Below are positions 21,092 through 30,105 of a DNA stretch of 46,427 nucleotides, piece by piece. This DNA comes from an uncultured Clostridiaceae bacterium. GTDB lineage: Bacteria > Bacillota > Clostridia > TANB77 > CAG-508. The position numbers and the translations under genes were made by a program. Under the pieces are notes generated by a model. That model did not search any database. It saw nothing but the letters and a program-made list of their open reading frames with translations, and had not been told where the DNA came from. The stretch spans positions 1-46,427 of the forward strand of contig CATLDI010000007.1 in assembly GCA_949902805.1 (NCBI GenBank), written 5' to 3'. Positions within the stretch are counted from its first letter, which is position 1. Every line of letters starts with the position of its first letter.

Positions 21092-21688
21092 ATGAAAAAG
21101 TATTATATAATAAGTATAATTGGAATTATAATATTTGCTATATTAATTACAATTGGAGTTTTAATATACAAAAATACAAATTCAAACTTACAGCAACAAG
21201 GAGAGATAAGAAATGTTATAGAAAATAATGAAATACAAAAAAACTTAATAAACAGTAATATAGAGTTAGTAACAACAGCAAGTGAAGAAGAGAAAACCTC
21301 ACCAAATTGTTTGTTTATATTTAAAACATATTACAAAAAGTGTGAACACATAAAAGTAGAAAGAGAAAAAATAACAGAAACCATGGTAAATAAAACAAGA
21401 GAAGATTTAGAAACTATATATAAAAACTGGGACATAGTAACATATAGGAATAATGAAGTATTATTTTACAAAGAAGAAGAAGGAAGCTGTGGAGAGCATT
21501 ATTTATTAAAAGAATTAGAAGGCAAAATTGCAATATACAATATAGATGAACAAAATAACTTAAACTTATACGAAGAAACAGAAATATTAACTAATTATTT
21601 ACCAGAAGAAGATATAAATAGACTAAAGGAAGGTATAAGAGTAGAAGGAAGAGACAAGTTAAATCAAGCACTAGAAGATTATGAATAG
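21092..21688 (+). CDS. Membrane-anchored protein with a BofC C-terminal-like domain
   Basis: 198 residues. N-terminal membrane helix at about 5-27, then an extracytoplasmic part. The region from NCLFIFKTYYKKCEH onward, through VLFYKEEEGSCGEHYLLKELEGKIAIYNI and the repeated acidic end, resembles the BofC C-terminal domain found in clostridial proteins; BofC in Bacillus slows the SpoIVB/SigK checkpoint. Paired cysteines in this region could form a disulfide. Family assignment is from memory of the pattern only. Own ribosome site GAAAGAGGT. Confidence 0.55.
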   Translation: MKKYYIISIIGIIIFAILITIGVLIYKNTNSNLQQQGEIRNVIENNEIQKNLINSNIELVTTASEEEKTSPNCLFIFKTYYKKCEHIKVEREKITETMVNKTREDLETIYKNWDIVTYRNNEVLFYKEEEGSCGEHYLLKELEGKIAIYNIDEQNNLNLYEETEILTNYLPEEDINRLKEGIRVEGRDKLNQALEDYE

Positions 21689-21715
21689 TAAAACACGATA
21701 CTCAGAGTTTATAAT

Positions 21716-21773
21716 GTAAGGGCTTAATCGGTAAGAAATACCAACGAAAATTTACCGAATTATGCCCTTTCTT
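21716..21773. repeat. Palindromic element (family D)
   Basis: GTAAGGGCTTAATCGGTAAG with imperfect complement ATTTACCGAATTATGCCCTT; hairpin shortly after the preceding stop codon. Other copies at 28819-28967 and 45512-45570. Confidence 0.7.
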
Positions 21774-21824
21774 GCTATAAATTTGAATGTGTACTAGGTA
21801 TAACCAAAACAAATATTCAATAAG

Positions 21825-21853
21825 TTTACTAAAATCACTATTTATGATATAAT
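21825..21853 (+). promoter_or_regulatory. Promoter for the ABC transporter operon
   Basis: TTTACT, 17-base spacer, consensus TATAAT; 30 bases before the first ABC gene. Confidence 0.5.
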
Positions 21854-21883
21854 TTGAAAAAACTAAAAAATGGAGAATTATAG

Positions 21884-23596
21884 ATGTATTGGATATTAAA
21901 AAACTATATGAAAAATATAGAAAAATTAAAGTATTTTTCAGCATTATGTGTAAATGTATTTGGAGATGTATTATCAAGAATATGGCCAGCTATATTTATT
22001 GGAATGATAATAGATGAAGGATTAATGAAAAATAATTATAATGCAATAATTAGTAACTTTTTACTATCTATTACTACATTTGTTGGAGGAATTACTTTAG
22101 CATATATAGGTGTAGTTTTCATGAATAAAGTAACATATAGAATTAACAGTAGGATAGGAAAAGCAATATATAATAAAATTAATTTCATGGACAATGAGTA
22201 TTATAGAAATACAACCATAGGCGAAATGAATACATTATTGCAAAACGATTTGAAAAATATTACAAAAGTATTTAACCATGATGTAAAACAGTTTATAGGA
22301 GAAATAATAACATCAATTTTTTCAATATTTTATTGCATGAAAATAAATATTCCACTTACAATAGTTTTTATACTTTTTATACCATTATATTTAATAATAA
22401 TAGTTACATTTAACAAAAAAACTAAAATAATGTATGAAATAGAAAGAAAAAAAGTATCTAAGCTAAACCAATATCTTCAAGAAAACATTGAAGCAAACAA
22501 ATTAATAAAAAATCTTGGAACAGAAGAAAAGGAAATAGAAAATTTTAATAAAATTAATACAGACTACGTTAACCATAAAATAAAAATAAATTATAAAATG
22601 TATAATTATATGGAAATTATGAAATTACTTTCTGAAATAGCATGGATTACTTTAATTGCTATTGGCGGGCTTCTTATTATGCAGGGGAATATAACGATTG
22701 GAGAATTCTTAATTTTCAATAGCTTAATATATAGAATAGCCTCACCTATTTATAATTTAATTGAGTATGCAAATGATTGGAGATATTTCAAAGTTTCGAC
22801 ACATAAAATAAAGTTACTAATGGAAACTGAACCTAAACAAAAAGATGATGGAACAGAAGTATTAAATAATATTGAGAATATAAAATTTAATAATGTTAAT
22901 GTAAAAATACCTGAAAAAGATATATTAAAAAATATAAATTTGAATTTAGAAGCGAATAAAACATATGCATTTATAGGAGAAGTAGGAAGTGGAAAATCAA
23001 CAATAGGGAAACTGATTTTAAGGCTTATAGATGCTTCAAATGGAGAAATATTAATAAACAATAAAAACATACAAAATTATACTATAAAATCAATTAGAGA
23101 AAAAATAGGATATGTTTCTCAAACACCATTTCTATTTTCAGATACAATCAAAAATAATGTTAACTTTGGTAATTTAGAGTTAAGTGATAAAGAAATACAG
23201 CATTATTTGAAATTGGCAAAGGCAGATTATGTTGAAAATTTAGAAGATGGAATACATACCATTATTGGAGAAAATGGAGTGAATTTATCTGGTGGAGAAA
23301 AACAACGTTTATCATTAGCAAGGGCATTAGCTATAAAACCACAAATTTTAATATTAGATGATATAACATCTGCACTAGACTATGAAACAGAATTAGAAGT
23401 AGCAAATAATATTAATAATTTAGACTATAAATGTATGAAAATAATTATTGCACAAAAAATTATTTCAATAAAAAATGCAGACAAAATATTTGTAGTAAAT
23501 TCAAATGAAATAATAGCAGAAGGAACACATGAAGAACTGTTGAACAGATGTAATATGTATAAAGAAATTTATGAAATTCAAAACGGAATAAAATAA
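21884..23596 (+). CDS. ABC exporter half-transporter, degenerate ATPase partner
   Basis: 570 residues: six-helix membrane domain (about 1-310) followed by an ATPase domain. Walker A GEVGSGKST near residue 365 and a canonical signature LSGGEKQRLSLARA are present. Walker B ends LILDDITSALD, with Asp where the catalytic Glu should be, and the H-loop reads IIAQKI, with Gln instead of His. This pattern marks the partner that lends its signature motif but has a weak ATP site in heterodimeric exporters. The partner gene follows 19 bases later. Substrate unknown; drug or peptide export is likely. Confidence 0.85.
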   Translation: MYWILKNYMKNIEKLKYFSALCVNVFGDVLSRIWPAIFIGMIIDEGLMKNNYNAIISNFLLSITTFVGGITLAYIGVVFMNKVTYRINSRIGKAIYNKINFMDNEYYRNTTIGEMNTLLQNDLKNITKVFNHDVKQFIGEIITSIFSIFYCMKINIPLTIVFILFIPLYLIIIVTFNKKTKIMYEIERKKVSKLNQYLQENIEANKLIKNLGTEEKEIENFNKINTDYVNHKIKINYKMYNYMEIMKLLSEIAWITLIAIGGLLIMQGNITIGEFLIFNSLIYRIASPIYNLIEYANDWRYFKVSTHKIKLLMETEPKQKDDGTEVLNNIENIKFNNVNVKIPEKDILKNINLNLEANKTYAFIGEVGSGKSTIGKLILRLIDASNGEILINNKNIQNYTIKSIREKIGYVSQTPFLFSDTIKNNVNFGNLELSDKEIQHYLKLAKADYVENLEDGIHTIIGENGVNLSGGEKQRLSLARALAIKPQILILDDITSALDYETELEVANNINNLDYKCMKIIIAQKIISIKNADKIFVVNSNEIIAEGTHEELLNRCNMYKEIYEIQNGIK

Positions 23597-23615
23597 TAAT
23601 ATAGAGGGAAAATAA

Positions 23616-25388
23616 ATGTCTATTAATAAATATAATATTGATGAAGAAAATACAAAATTTAGTTTTAAAAATTATATAAAAGCACTACGATATTTAAAAA
23701 AATATAAGTGGCAGATACTATTATTATTCATTATAGATACCATAGTTATGGGGTCAAATCTTTTAGTAATAAAACAAATGCAATATATATTAGATAATGC
23801 ATTAGGAAATACGAATTATAGCATTATATATAATTCGCTCCTTATAATGATAGTATTAGTTATAGTTTTTATAACATCTGATTTAATTGAAAAAAAATAC
23901 ATATTGAAAGTAAATCAAAATATTGTAATTGATATAAAAAATGATTTGTTTACACACATACAAAAGCTTCCATTTGAATATTTTGATACAAGACCACATG
24001 GAAAAATATTAGTAAGATTAACTGAATATGCAGAGTCTGTTGCAAACTTAATAACTAGTAGATTATTAACAATAGTCTTCTTGATTTTAAATATGAGTTT
24101 AACATTAGTATTTATGATTATTACAGACTCAAAATTAACATTAATTGTTCTTGCAGGAGTGGTGATATTAACACTAATTATGCTTGCTACGGCTAATAAG
24201 AAACGCAGGTATAAAATGTTAATTAATAATAAATACTCAAATTATTCAGCATATAAATTAGAAACATTACGTGGAATTGAAACTACAAAGGTTTTTAATA
24301 GAGAAAATTATAATATAAATATTCATAATAGCTTATTAAATGAATTCAATAATTCAAGAGCTAAATTTTTATGGCTAAGTAATTCAGGTTGGTATATAGG
24401 TTATATAATTAGTCATGTTACTACAGTTGCAATTAGTTTCGTAGGAGCAATGTTTTTATATCCATCTATTTCAATAGGAACAATAATTGCAATGGGTGAA
24501 TATGCTAATAACTTTTGGGAGCCAATAAGAACAATTTTTAAAATAATAGATGAATTTATCGAAGGCATGACTAATTTAGAAAGAATTATAGAGACAATAG
24601 ATGAGCCAATTACTATATTAGATAGTAAAGATGCAAAAGAATATAATATAAAAGGGAATATTAAATTTGAAAATGTAGACTTTTCATATTTGCCAGACAA
24701 AAAAGTACTAGAAAATATCAACTTTGAAATAAAGGAAAATGAAAAGATTGCCTTGGTTGGTGAAACAGGAAGCGGAAAATCTACCATTGCTAATTTAATT
24801 TGTAGGTTTTATGAAATTAACAAAGGTAATATAAAAATTGATGAAATTAATATAAAAGATATAAAACTAAAAAGCATACGTTCTCAAATTACAATTATGC
24901 AACAAGAAATATTTTTATTTAGTAAAACTATAATGGATAACCTAATGTATGGAAATGATAAAATTACAAAGGAAGAGGTTATAGAAATTTGTAAAAATAT
25001 TAACCTACATAATTGGATAATGAAATTTCCTAAAGGTTATGATACAATTCTTGATGAAAATGGGAGTAATTTATCTGATGGAGAAAAACAAATTTTATGC
25101 TATGCAAGATCTATAATAAATAAGCCTAAAATATTAATATTAGACGAAGCCACAAGTAAAATAGATACTAGAACCGAAAAAATGTTACAAAAGTTAACAG
25201 AAAAAATAACAGAAAACAAAACAGTAATTATAATTGCGCATAGGCTTTCAACAATAACAAAATGTGATAGAATTTTTTTCATAAAAAATAAAAAAGTTTC
25301 TGAAATTGGAACACATGAAGAACTAATGAATAAAAAAGGTGACTATTATAATTTATATACTAGTCAAATTTTAGAGAGAAAAGATTAG
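23616..25388 (+). CDS. ABC exporter half-transporter, catalytic ATPase partner
   Basis: 590 residues: membrane domain (about 25-330) and ATPase domain. Walker A GETGSGKST near 385, Walker B LILDEATSKID with the catalytic Glu, and H-loop IIAHRLSTI are intact, but the signature is altered to LSDGEKQ. Together with the upstream gene, whose signature is canonical, this makes one consensus and one degenerate ATP site, the usual heterodimer design. Both genes form one operon. CGG trinucleotides are out of frame. Confidence 0.87.
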   Translation: MSINKYNIDEENTKFSFKNYIKALRYLKKYKWQILLLFIIDTIVMGSNLLVIKQMQYILDNALGNTNYSIIYNSLLIMIVLVIVFITSDLIEKKYILKVNQNIVIDIKNDLFTHIQKLPFEYFDTRPHGKILVRLTEYAESVANLITSRLLTIVFLILNMSLTLVFMIITDSKLTLIVLAGVVILTLIMLATANKKRRYKMLINNKYSNYSAYKLETLRGIETTKVFNRENYNINIHNSLLNEFNNSRAKFLWLSNSGWYIGYIISHVTTVAISFVGAMFLYPSISIGTIIAMGEYANNFWEPIRTIFKIIDEFIEGMTNLERIIETIDEPITILDSKDAKEYNIKGNIKFENVDFSYLPDKKVLENINFEIKENEKIALVGETGSGKSTIANLICRFYEINKGNIKIDEINIKDIKLKSIRSQITIMQQEIFLFSKTIMDNLMYGNDKITKEEVIEICKNINLHNWIMKFPKGYDTILDENGSNLSDGEKQILCYARSIINKPKILILDEATSKIDTRTEKMLQKLTEKITENKTVIIIAHRLSTITKCDRIFFIKNKKVSEIGTHEELMNKKGDYYNLYTSQILERKD

Positions 25389-25403
25389 GAAAGATTTAGG
25401 ACG

Positions 25404-25510
25404 AAGGAAAGATTTGGGACGTGTCCAAAATTTACTAACATAGATAACTAAAAAATATATAAAATTATTTTAGCTAGTAAATTTTAGTACACGTCCCAAA
25501 TCTTTCCTTT
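25404..25510. repeat. Palindromic element (family A) between convergent genes
   Basis: Left arm from 25404 and right arm to 25510 are imperfect reverse complements around GATTTGGGACGTGT / ACACGTCCCAAATC. It sits between the ABC operon and the opposing pgsA and may serve as a terminator for both. Confidence 0.8.
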
Positions 25511-25528
25511 GTCTCAAGTCTTTTCGTT

Positions 25529-26146
25529 TTATTCCTCTACTTTTTCCTCTATTTTCAGATTCTCTTTTTTCAAATAACCTTGCTTATAAAAAGTTATATA
25601 ATACATTACTAAAGAAAACACAGTTGCAACTAAGGCTAAATAATAAATATAAATATCAAAATTAGGAAGGAAGCCAAATGTATCTTCTGGAAGTAAGCAA
25701 GTAGCATTTACATATTTTATAATAAAAGAAGATACAATTGCTAAATAAAATAATACAGTTGCAAGTTTCCCATACCATTTACTAGAGACTACAAGTTCCT
25801 TACCATAAAGGAAAGAAGCACCTGCTATCATAACAAATTCTTTTAAAAATACTATCATTAAAATCCACATAGGAATAATATCTTTTAAGGATAAAGTAAC
25901 TAGTATTGATACTTGTGTTGCTTTATCAGCCAAAGGGTCTATTAACTTTCCAAAGTTAGTTATAAAGTTAAATTTTCTGGCAATAAACCCATCAAGTATA
26001 TCTGTTAAACCAGATAAAGTAAGAATTATAAATGCCTCTAAATAGTCGTTTTTTACTATACTAATTATAATAAATGGTATTAATATAAACCTTAAAATAG
26101 TTAGTGTGTTTGGTATATGTCTGCACCAGTTTTTTATTTTTTTCAT
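25529..26146 (-). CDS. pgsA: CDP-diacylglycerol-glycerol-3-phosphate 3-phosphatidyltransferase
   Basis: Membrane enzyme that makes phosphatidylglycerol phosphate, first step to phosphatidylglycerol. 205 residues with four or more hydrophobic helices. The CDP-alcohol phosphotransferase motif D-x2-DG-x2-AR-x8-G-x3-D-x3-D is complete in TDILDGFIARKF...GKLIDPLAD (about residues 48-74). ATG follows AGGAGG. The exact alcohol substrate is inferred: PgsA is the usual member in this size range. Convergent with the ABC genes. Confidence 0.88.
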   Translation of the reverse strand: MKKIKNWCRHIPNTLTILRFILIPFIIISIVKNDYLEAFIILTLSGLTDILDGFIARKFNFITNFGKLIDPLADKATQVSILVTLSLKDIIPMWILMIVFLKEFVMIAGASFLYGKELVVSSKWYGKLATVLFYLAIVSSFIIKYVNATCLLPEDTFGFLPNFDIYIYYLALVATVFSLVMYYITFYKQGYLKKENLKIEEKVEE

Positions 26147-26225
26147 AAGTTCCTCCTATTAGATATTAAATAAATATCTGTTTTACAATTACTATTGTGT
26201 TTAAACTTTTATGTATAAACATATA

Positions 26226-26375
26226 TGTAGGGGCGATTACTAATCGCCCGTGGCTTCAGTGAAATTGCTAAAAATAGATTTTATAGCAAACCTTCGAAGA
26301 GCGGGCGATTACGCTAACGCATAACTTATCTGTAACTCGCTTCGCTCGAACAGCTAAGAAATAATCGCCCCTACA
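26226..26375. repeat. Long palindromic element (family C) between clpE and pgsA
   Basis: Ends TGTAGGGGCGATTA and TAATCGCCCCTACA are exact reverse complements. Inside are further dyads, including an ACTCGCTTCGCTCGAACAGC stretch related to 44379-44415. Intergenic, after the clpE stop codon. Confidence 0.8.
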
Positions 26376-26395
26376 ATAAATTTACATAGAAGTCT

Positions 26396-28712
26396 TTATT
26401 TTACATTAAAATTTAATTTATCATTTTTAACATTAATCTCAACAATTTGTCCGTTTTTTAGTTCTTGTTTTAGTATCATATCTGAAAGCTCGTCTTCAAT
26501 ATATCTTTGAATTGCTCTTCTTAAAGGTCTGGCTCCAAATTTTAAATCAGTTCCTTGTTTTAACAAATACTTTTTAGCCTCTTCAGATATATGCATAGAA
26601 ATATTTTTATCATTTAAAGCCTTAATAGTATCATTAAGCATTAAATCAACAATTTGTATTAGCTCATTTTCATTTAAAGAATTAAATACAACAATTTCAT
26701 CAACTCTATTTAGAAATTCAGGTCTAAAAGTATCTTTTAAAGCATCTAATATTTTATTTCTATTTGCAATTGATGCTCCACCAAAACCAATTGAGTTAGT
26801 ATTTAAGTTTGAACCAGCATTTGAGGTCATTATAATAATTGTATTTTCAAAACTTACAGTATTTCCTTGGTTATCTGTAAGCCTCCCATCATCAAGAACT
26901 TGAAGTAATATATTAAATACATCTGGGTGAGCCTTTTCAATTTCATCTAAAAGTACAATAGAATAAGGGTGACGTTTAACCTTTTCAGTAAGCTGACCTG
27001 CATCGTCATAACCCACATATCCTGGAGGTGAACCAATTAATTTAGAAGTAGAATGACTTTCCATATATTCACTCATATCTACTCTGATAATAGAGTTTTC
27101 ATCTCCAAACATTTCATATGCTAAACTTTTAGCAAGCTCAGTTTTTCCAACTCCAGTAGGTCCAACAAATATAAATGAAGGTGGTCTTTTTGTACTTTTA
27201 AGTCCTGCTCTATTTCTTCTAATAGCACGAGAAACTGACTCTACAGCTTCCACTTGACCAATTACTCTAGTATGAAGGTTTGGTTCTAAGTTCAATAATT
27301 TTAAAGTTTCTTCCTCAGTAATTTTCTTAACTGGAATTTTTGTCCAGTTTTCAATTACCTCTGCAATATCTTGAACTGTAATTTCTTTTAATTGTAAGTT
27401 TGCGTTTATTTTATCTATTTGTTCTATCAAACTACATTCACGAGTTTTAAGTTCAGCAGCTTTTTGATAATCTTCAGTAGAATCAGCAGAGGCTGCTTCT
27501 TCTTTTTCTTCTTGAACTTTAGCAAGCTCATTTTTTAAAACCTCTAAAGTATATAAATCTTTATTATTTAAGTTAATTCTTGAACAAGCTTCATCTAATA
27601 TATCAATTGCTTTATCAGGTAAAAATCTATCATGAATATATTTTTCAGACATTATTACAGCCTGCCTAATTACATCAGTAGAAATCTTTACTTTGTGAAA
27701 ATCCTCATAATATTTTTTTATACCCTCTAATATATCAATTGAATCTGTAATAGAAGGTTCTTCAACAATAACTGGCTGGAACCTTCTTTCTAAAGCACTA
27801 TCTTTTTCAATATATTTTCTGTACTCTTTTAGAGTAGTAGTCCCAATTAATTGAATTTCACCGTTAGAAAGTGAAGGTTTCAAAATATTTGCAGCATTCA
27901 TAGAATGTTCACCATCACCTGCACCAATAATATTATGAATTTCATCAATAACTAAAATTATATTTCCAAGAGATTTGCACTCATCGATAATAGATTTCAT
28001 CCTTGCTTCAAATTGACCTCTAAATTGTGTGCCTGCAATAACAGCAGTCATATCAAGTAAGTAAACCTCTTTATTTAAAAGTTTTGCAGGAACATGTCCG
28101 CTCTGCTATTTTTATTGCTAAGCCCTGTGCAATTGCAGTTTTACCAACACCAGGCTCACCAATTAAGCAAGGGTTATTTTTAGAACGTCTATTTAATATT
28201 TGAACAATTCTTTGAATTTCTCTATTTCTACCAACTACACTATCAAGTTCATTATTTCTTGCTTTAAAAGTTAAGTTAGTTCCAAAAGTATCTAAAGCTT
28301 TTTTCTTTTTTTCCTTAGGCTTTTTTTCTACTTTTACTTTTTTCTTGTCAGAAGAAGTTTGCCCATCTGAATTGTTTTTCATACCAAACATATTTGAAAA
28401 AATTGAACCTAATGGAATTGCACCCATGGGGGTACCACTTTCATCAAAGTTTTCGCCATCTACTTCCATTCCAATAATAGAATCCATATCAATATTTTCA
28501 GACATGTCCTTAAACATATTTTCTATTTGATTTGCCATATCCTTAACATCATCTTCAGATAAATTGGCTTGTTTAGAAAGTGCATCTAGTGGGTTAATAC
28601 CTTTTTTCTTAGCACATTCATAACATAAACCTTCTGTAGCAAAGCTTTTATCTGGAAGTTGCTTATTAACAAATATAACAGCAGTATTTTTGTTACAAAT
28701 TGAACATAACAT
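26396..28712 (-). CDS. clpE: ClpE-type AAA+ unfoldase, with +1 recoding at CGG
   Basis: Hsp100 ATPase that feeds damaged or regulatory proteins to ClpP. 771 residues with the C at 28100 skipped. An N-terminal zinc finger (CSIC...CYEC, residues 3-32) replaces the ClpC/ClpA N-domain, which points to ClpE. AAA-1: Walker A GEPGVGKT near 191-198, then [19 protein letters not shown], where the Gly is made by the shift, and Walker B VIDEIHN. Then a UVR-like coiled segment and AAA-2 with [24 protein letters not shown] and GAR in the sensor-2 region. Unshifted, it ends 9 codons after CGG, with only a fragment of AAA-1. Promoter at 28749-28777. Confidence 0.9.
28097..28100 (-). other. In-frame CGG recoding site in clpE (CGGA)
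   Basis: Codon 205; previous codon GAG. The shift gives AEGHVP, the conserved post-Walker-A segment of Clp ATPases. Confidence 0.88.
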
Positions 28713-28748
28713 ATATGTATACTCCTTTAATTAAAATTTAACAAGTAT

Positions 28749-28777
28749 ATAATACACTAAAAGTGCAAAATAGTCAA
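28749..28777 (-). promoter_or_regulatory. Sigma-A promoter for clpE
   Basis: On the minus strand: TTGACT, 17-base spacer CACTTTTAGTG-containing, TATTAT; 37 bases before the start codon. The spacer holds a CACT...AGTG dyad. No clear CtsR heptamer pair is seen. Confidence 0.6.
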
Positions 28778-28818
28778 TTAAAAGTTAATATTCGCAGCCA
28801 AAAGGAATTTATTTTCAA

Positions 28819-28967
28819 TGTAGGGGCTTAATTGGTAAGGAATACCTAAGAGAATTTACCCAATTACGCCCTAAACGGATTTCTTAAATTTATATAAATT
28901 TTTAATTTCTTATAAGGGCGTAATTAGGTATTCCTATGTGGTATTACTAACCGATTAAGTCCTTACA
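28819..28967. repeat. Long palindromic element (family D)
   Basis: Ends TGTAGGGGCTTAAT and ATTAAGTCCTTACA are imperfect complements, with an internal AATTACGCCCT / AGGGCGTAATT dyad. It fills most of the gap between clpE and the divergent next gene. Confidence 0.8.
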
Positions 28968-29008
28968 TCCTAAAAACATATTTAACGGTGAATTGTAACA
29001 TAAATGTG

Positions 29009-29037
29009 TTGAAATAATGAAATTTAAATGTTATAAT
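29009..29037 (+). promoter_or_regulatory. Sigma-A promoter
   Basis: TTGAAA, 17-base spacer, consensus TATAAT; 27 bases before the next start codon. Confidence 0.65.
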
Positions 29038-29063
29038 GTAAAAAAAACAAGGAGAATTAATAT

Positions 29064-29918
29064 ATGGAAAAAAGAAACATGATGTATATTGCAATTAGCA
29101 TAATATGTGTAATTGCTATTATATTAGGAGTATATTACCAAATATTTTCTAAAAAAGTAATAAATGAAAATCAATTAAATACAATTACAAATACAATAGA
29201 AGAGGAAGTAACAGCAGATGACCCAAAAGACTTACTATTGGAATTTAATAAATTATTTACAAATAATTTTGACGCTCAAGGCTATGAAACTGACACTATA
29301 ACGAAAATAGCAGGCTTAGAAGAAAAAGATGTTATTTATACAATATATGATATAAAAGAGGAAAAATCTGAACAATATCAAGTAGATATAAAACTACCAG
29401 TATTTAATATATCAAGTGATGTAGCAACAGAATTTAATAATACAACCCAAACTATATTTGCAGATAAAGCAAGTAATGTATTATCAGGAACAAATCAATA
29501 TACAATTTATAATGTAGAATATACAGCATATTTAAACGAAAATATATTATCTTTAGTAATAAAATCTACACTAAAAGAAGGAAACAGTGCACAAAGAATA
29601 ATTGTACAAACATACAACTATGATATAGAAACAGGAAAAAGAGTAACTCTAAATGACATATTAGAAATAAATGACATAAAAGAAAATGATGTAAATAAAA
29701 AAATTGAAAAACAAGTAAAAGAAGCGAACAAACAAGCAGAAACAATATCAGGAGCAATAGGACAAACAGTATATAAAAGAGACTTAAACAACGCCATGTA
29801 CCTTGCAGAAAATGTAAGCAACTTTTTTGTAGGTAAAAATGGTCAAATTTATATAATATACGCCTATGGAAACAACAACGCAACATCAGAAATAGATATA
29901 ATTAAAGTCGCACGCTAG
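29064..29918 (+). CDS. Membrane-anchored protein with DUF4163/DUF3298-like domain
   Basis: 284 residues. One N-terminal membrane helix at about 7-27, then an extracytoplasmic region. The part with YQVDIKLPVFN, FNNTTQTIFADKA, VEYTAYLNENILSLVIKST and YNYDIETGKRVTLNDIL is typical of the DUF4163/DUF3298 pair found in RsiV-like anti-sigma factors and PdaC-like wall proteins. No deacetylase or cytoplasmic sigma-binding domain is present, so a sensor or wall-binding role is only a guess. Ends in GTCGCACGCTAG, just before a family E repeat. Confidence 0.55.
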   Translation: MEKRNMMYIAISIICVIAIILGVYYQIFSKKVINENQLNTITNTIEEEVTADDPKDLLLEFNKLFTNNFDAQGYETDTITKIAGLEEKDVIYTIYDIKEEKSEQYQVDIKLPVFNISSDVATEFNNTTQTIFADKASNVLSGTNQYTIYNVEYTAYLNENILSLVIKSTLKEGNSAQRIIVQTYNYDIETGKRVTLNDILEINDIKENDVNKKIEKQVKEANKQAETISGAIGQTVYKRDLNNAMYLAENVSNFFVGKNGQIYIIYAYGNNNATSEIDIIKVAR

Positions 29919-30085
29919 GGACGGTCCTTTTCGTTCCGAAATCGGAACGCTGGGGACACTCCTTTAAAGGGACGCCCCTTTTTCGAAAATTTTTACTAAA
30001 AGGGACACCCTTCTATATAAACGAAAATTTATAAGGACTGTCCCTTTGACAATAATATTGTCAAGTAGCCCCGTCCCTATTGACA
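29919..30085. repeat. Degenerate cluster of GGGAC repeats (family E)
   Basis: Several copies of GGGACGG / GGGACAC / ACTGTCCC / CCGTCCC arranged as nested imperfect dyads between 29919 and 30085. An open frame upstream of the topoisomerase gene runs into it, but those codons are repeat-derived. Confidence 0.6.
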
Positions 30086-30105
30086 AAAGCAAAGGATGTA
30101 AGAAG

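Noticed and set aside
28749..28790. CtsR operator upstream of clpE
   Set aside because: AGTCAA occurs once, inside the -35 box, but the second heptamer of the direct repeat is missing.
30046..30105. N-terminal extension of the topoisomerase III-like gene
   Set aside because: The extra 20 codons derive from the GGGAC repeat; the Toprim domain begins right after ATG 30106.
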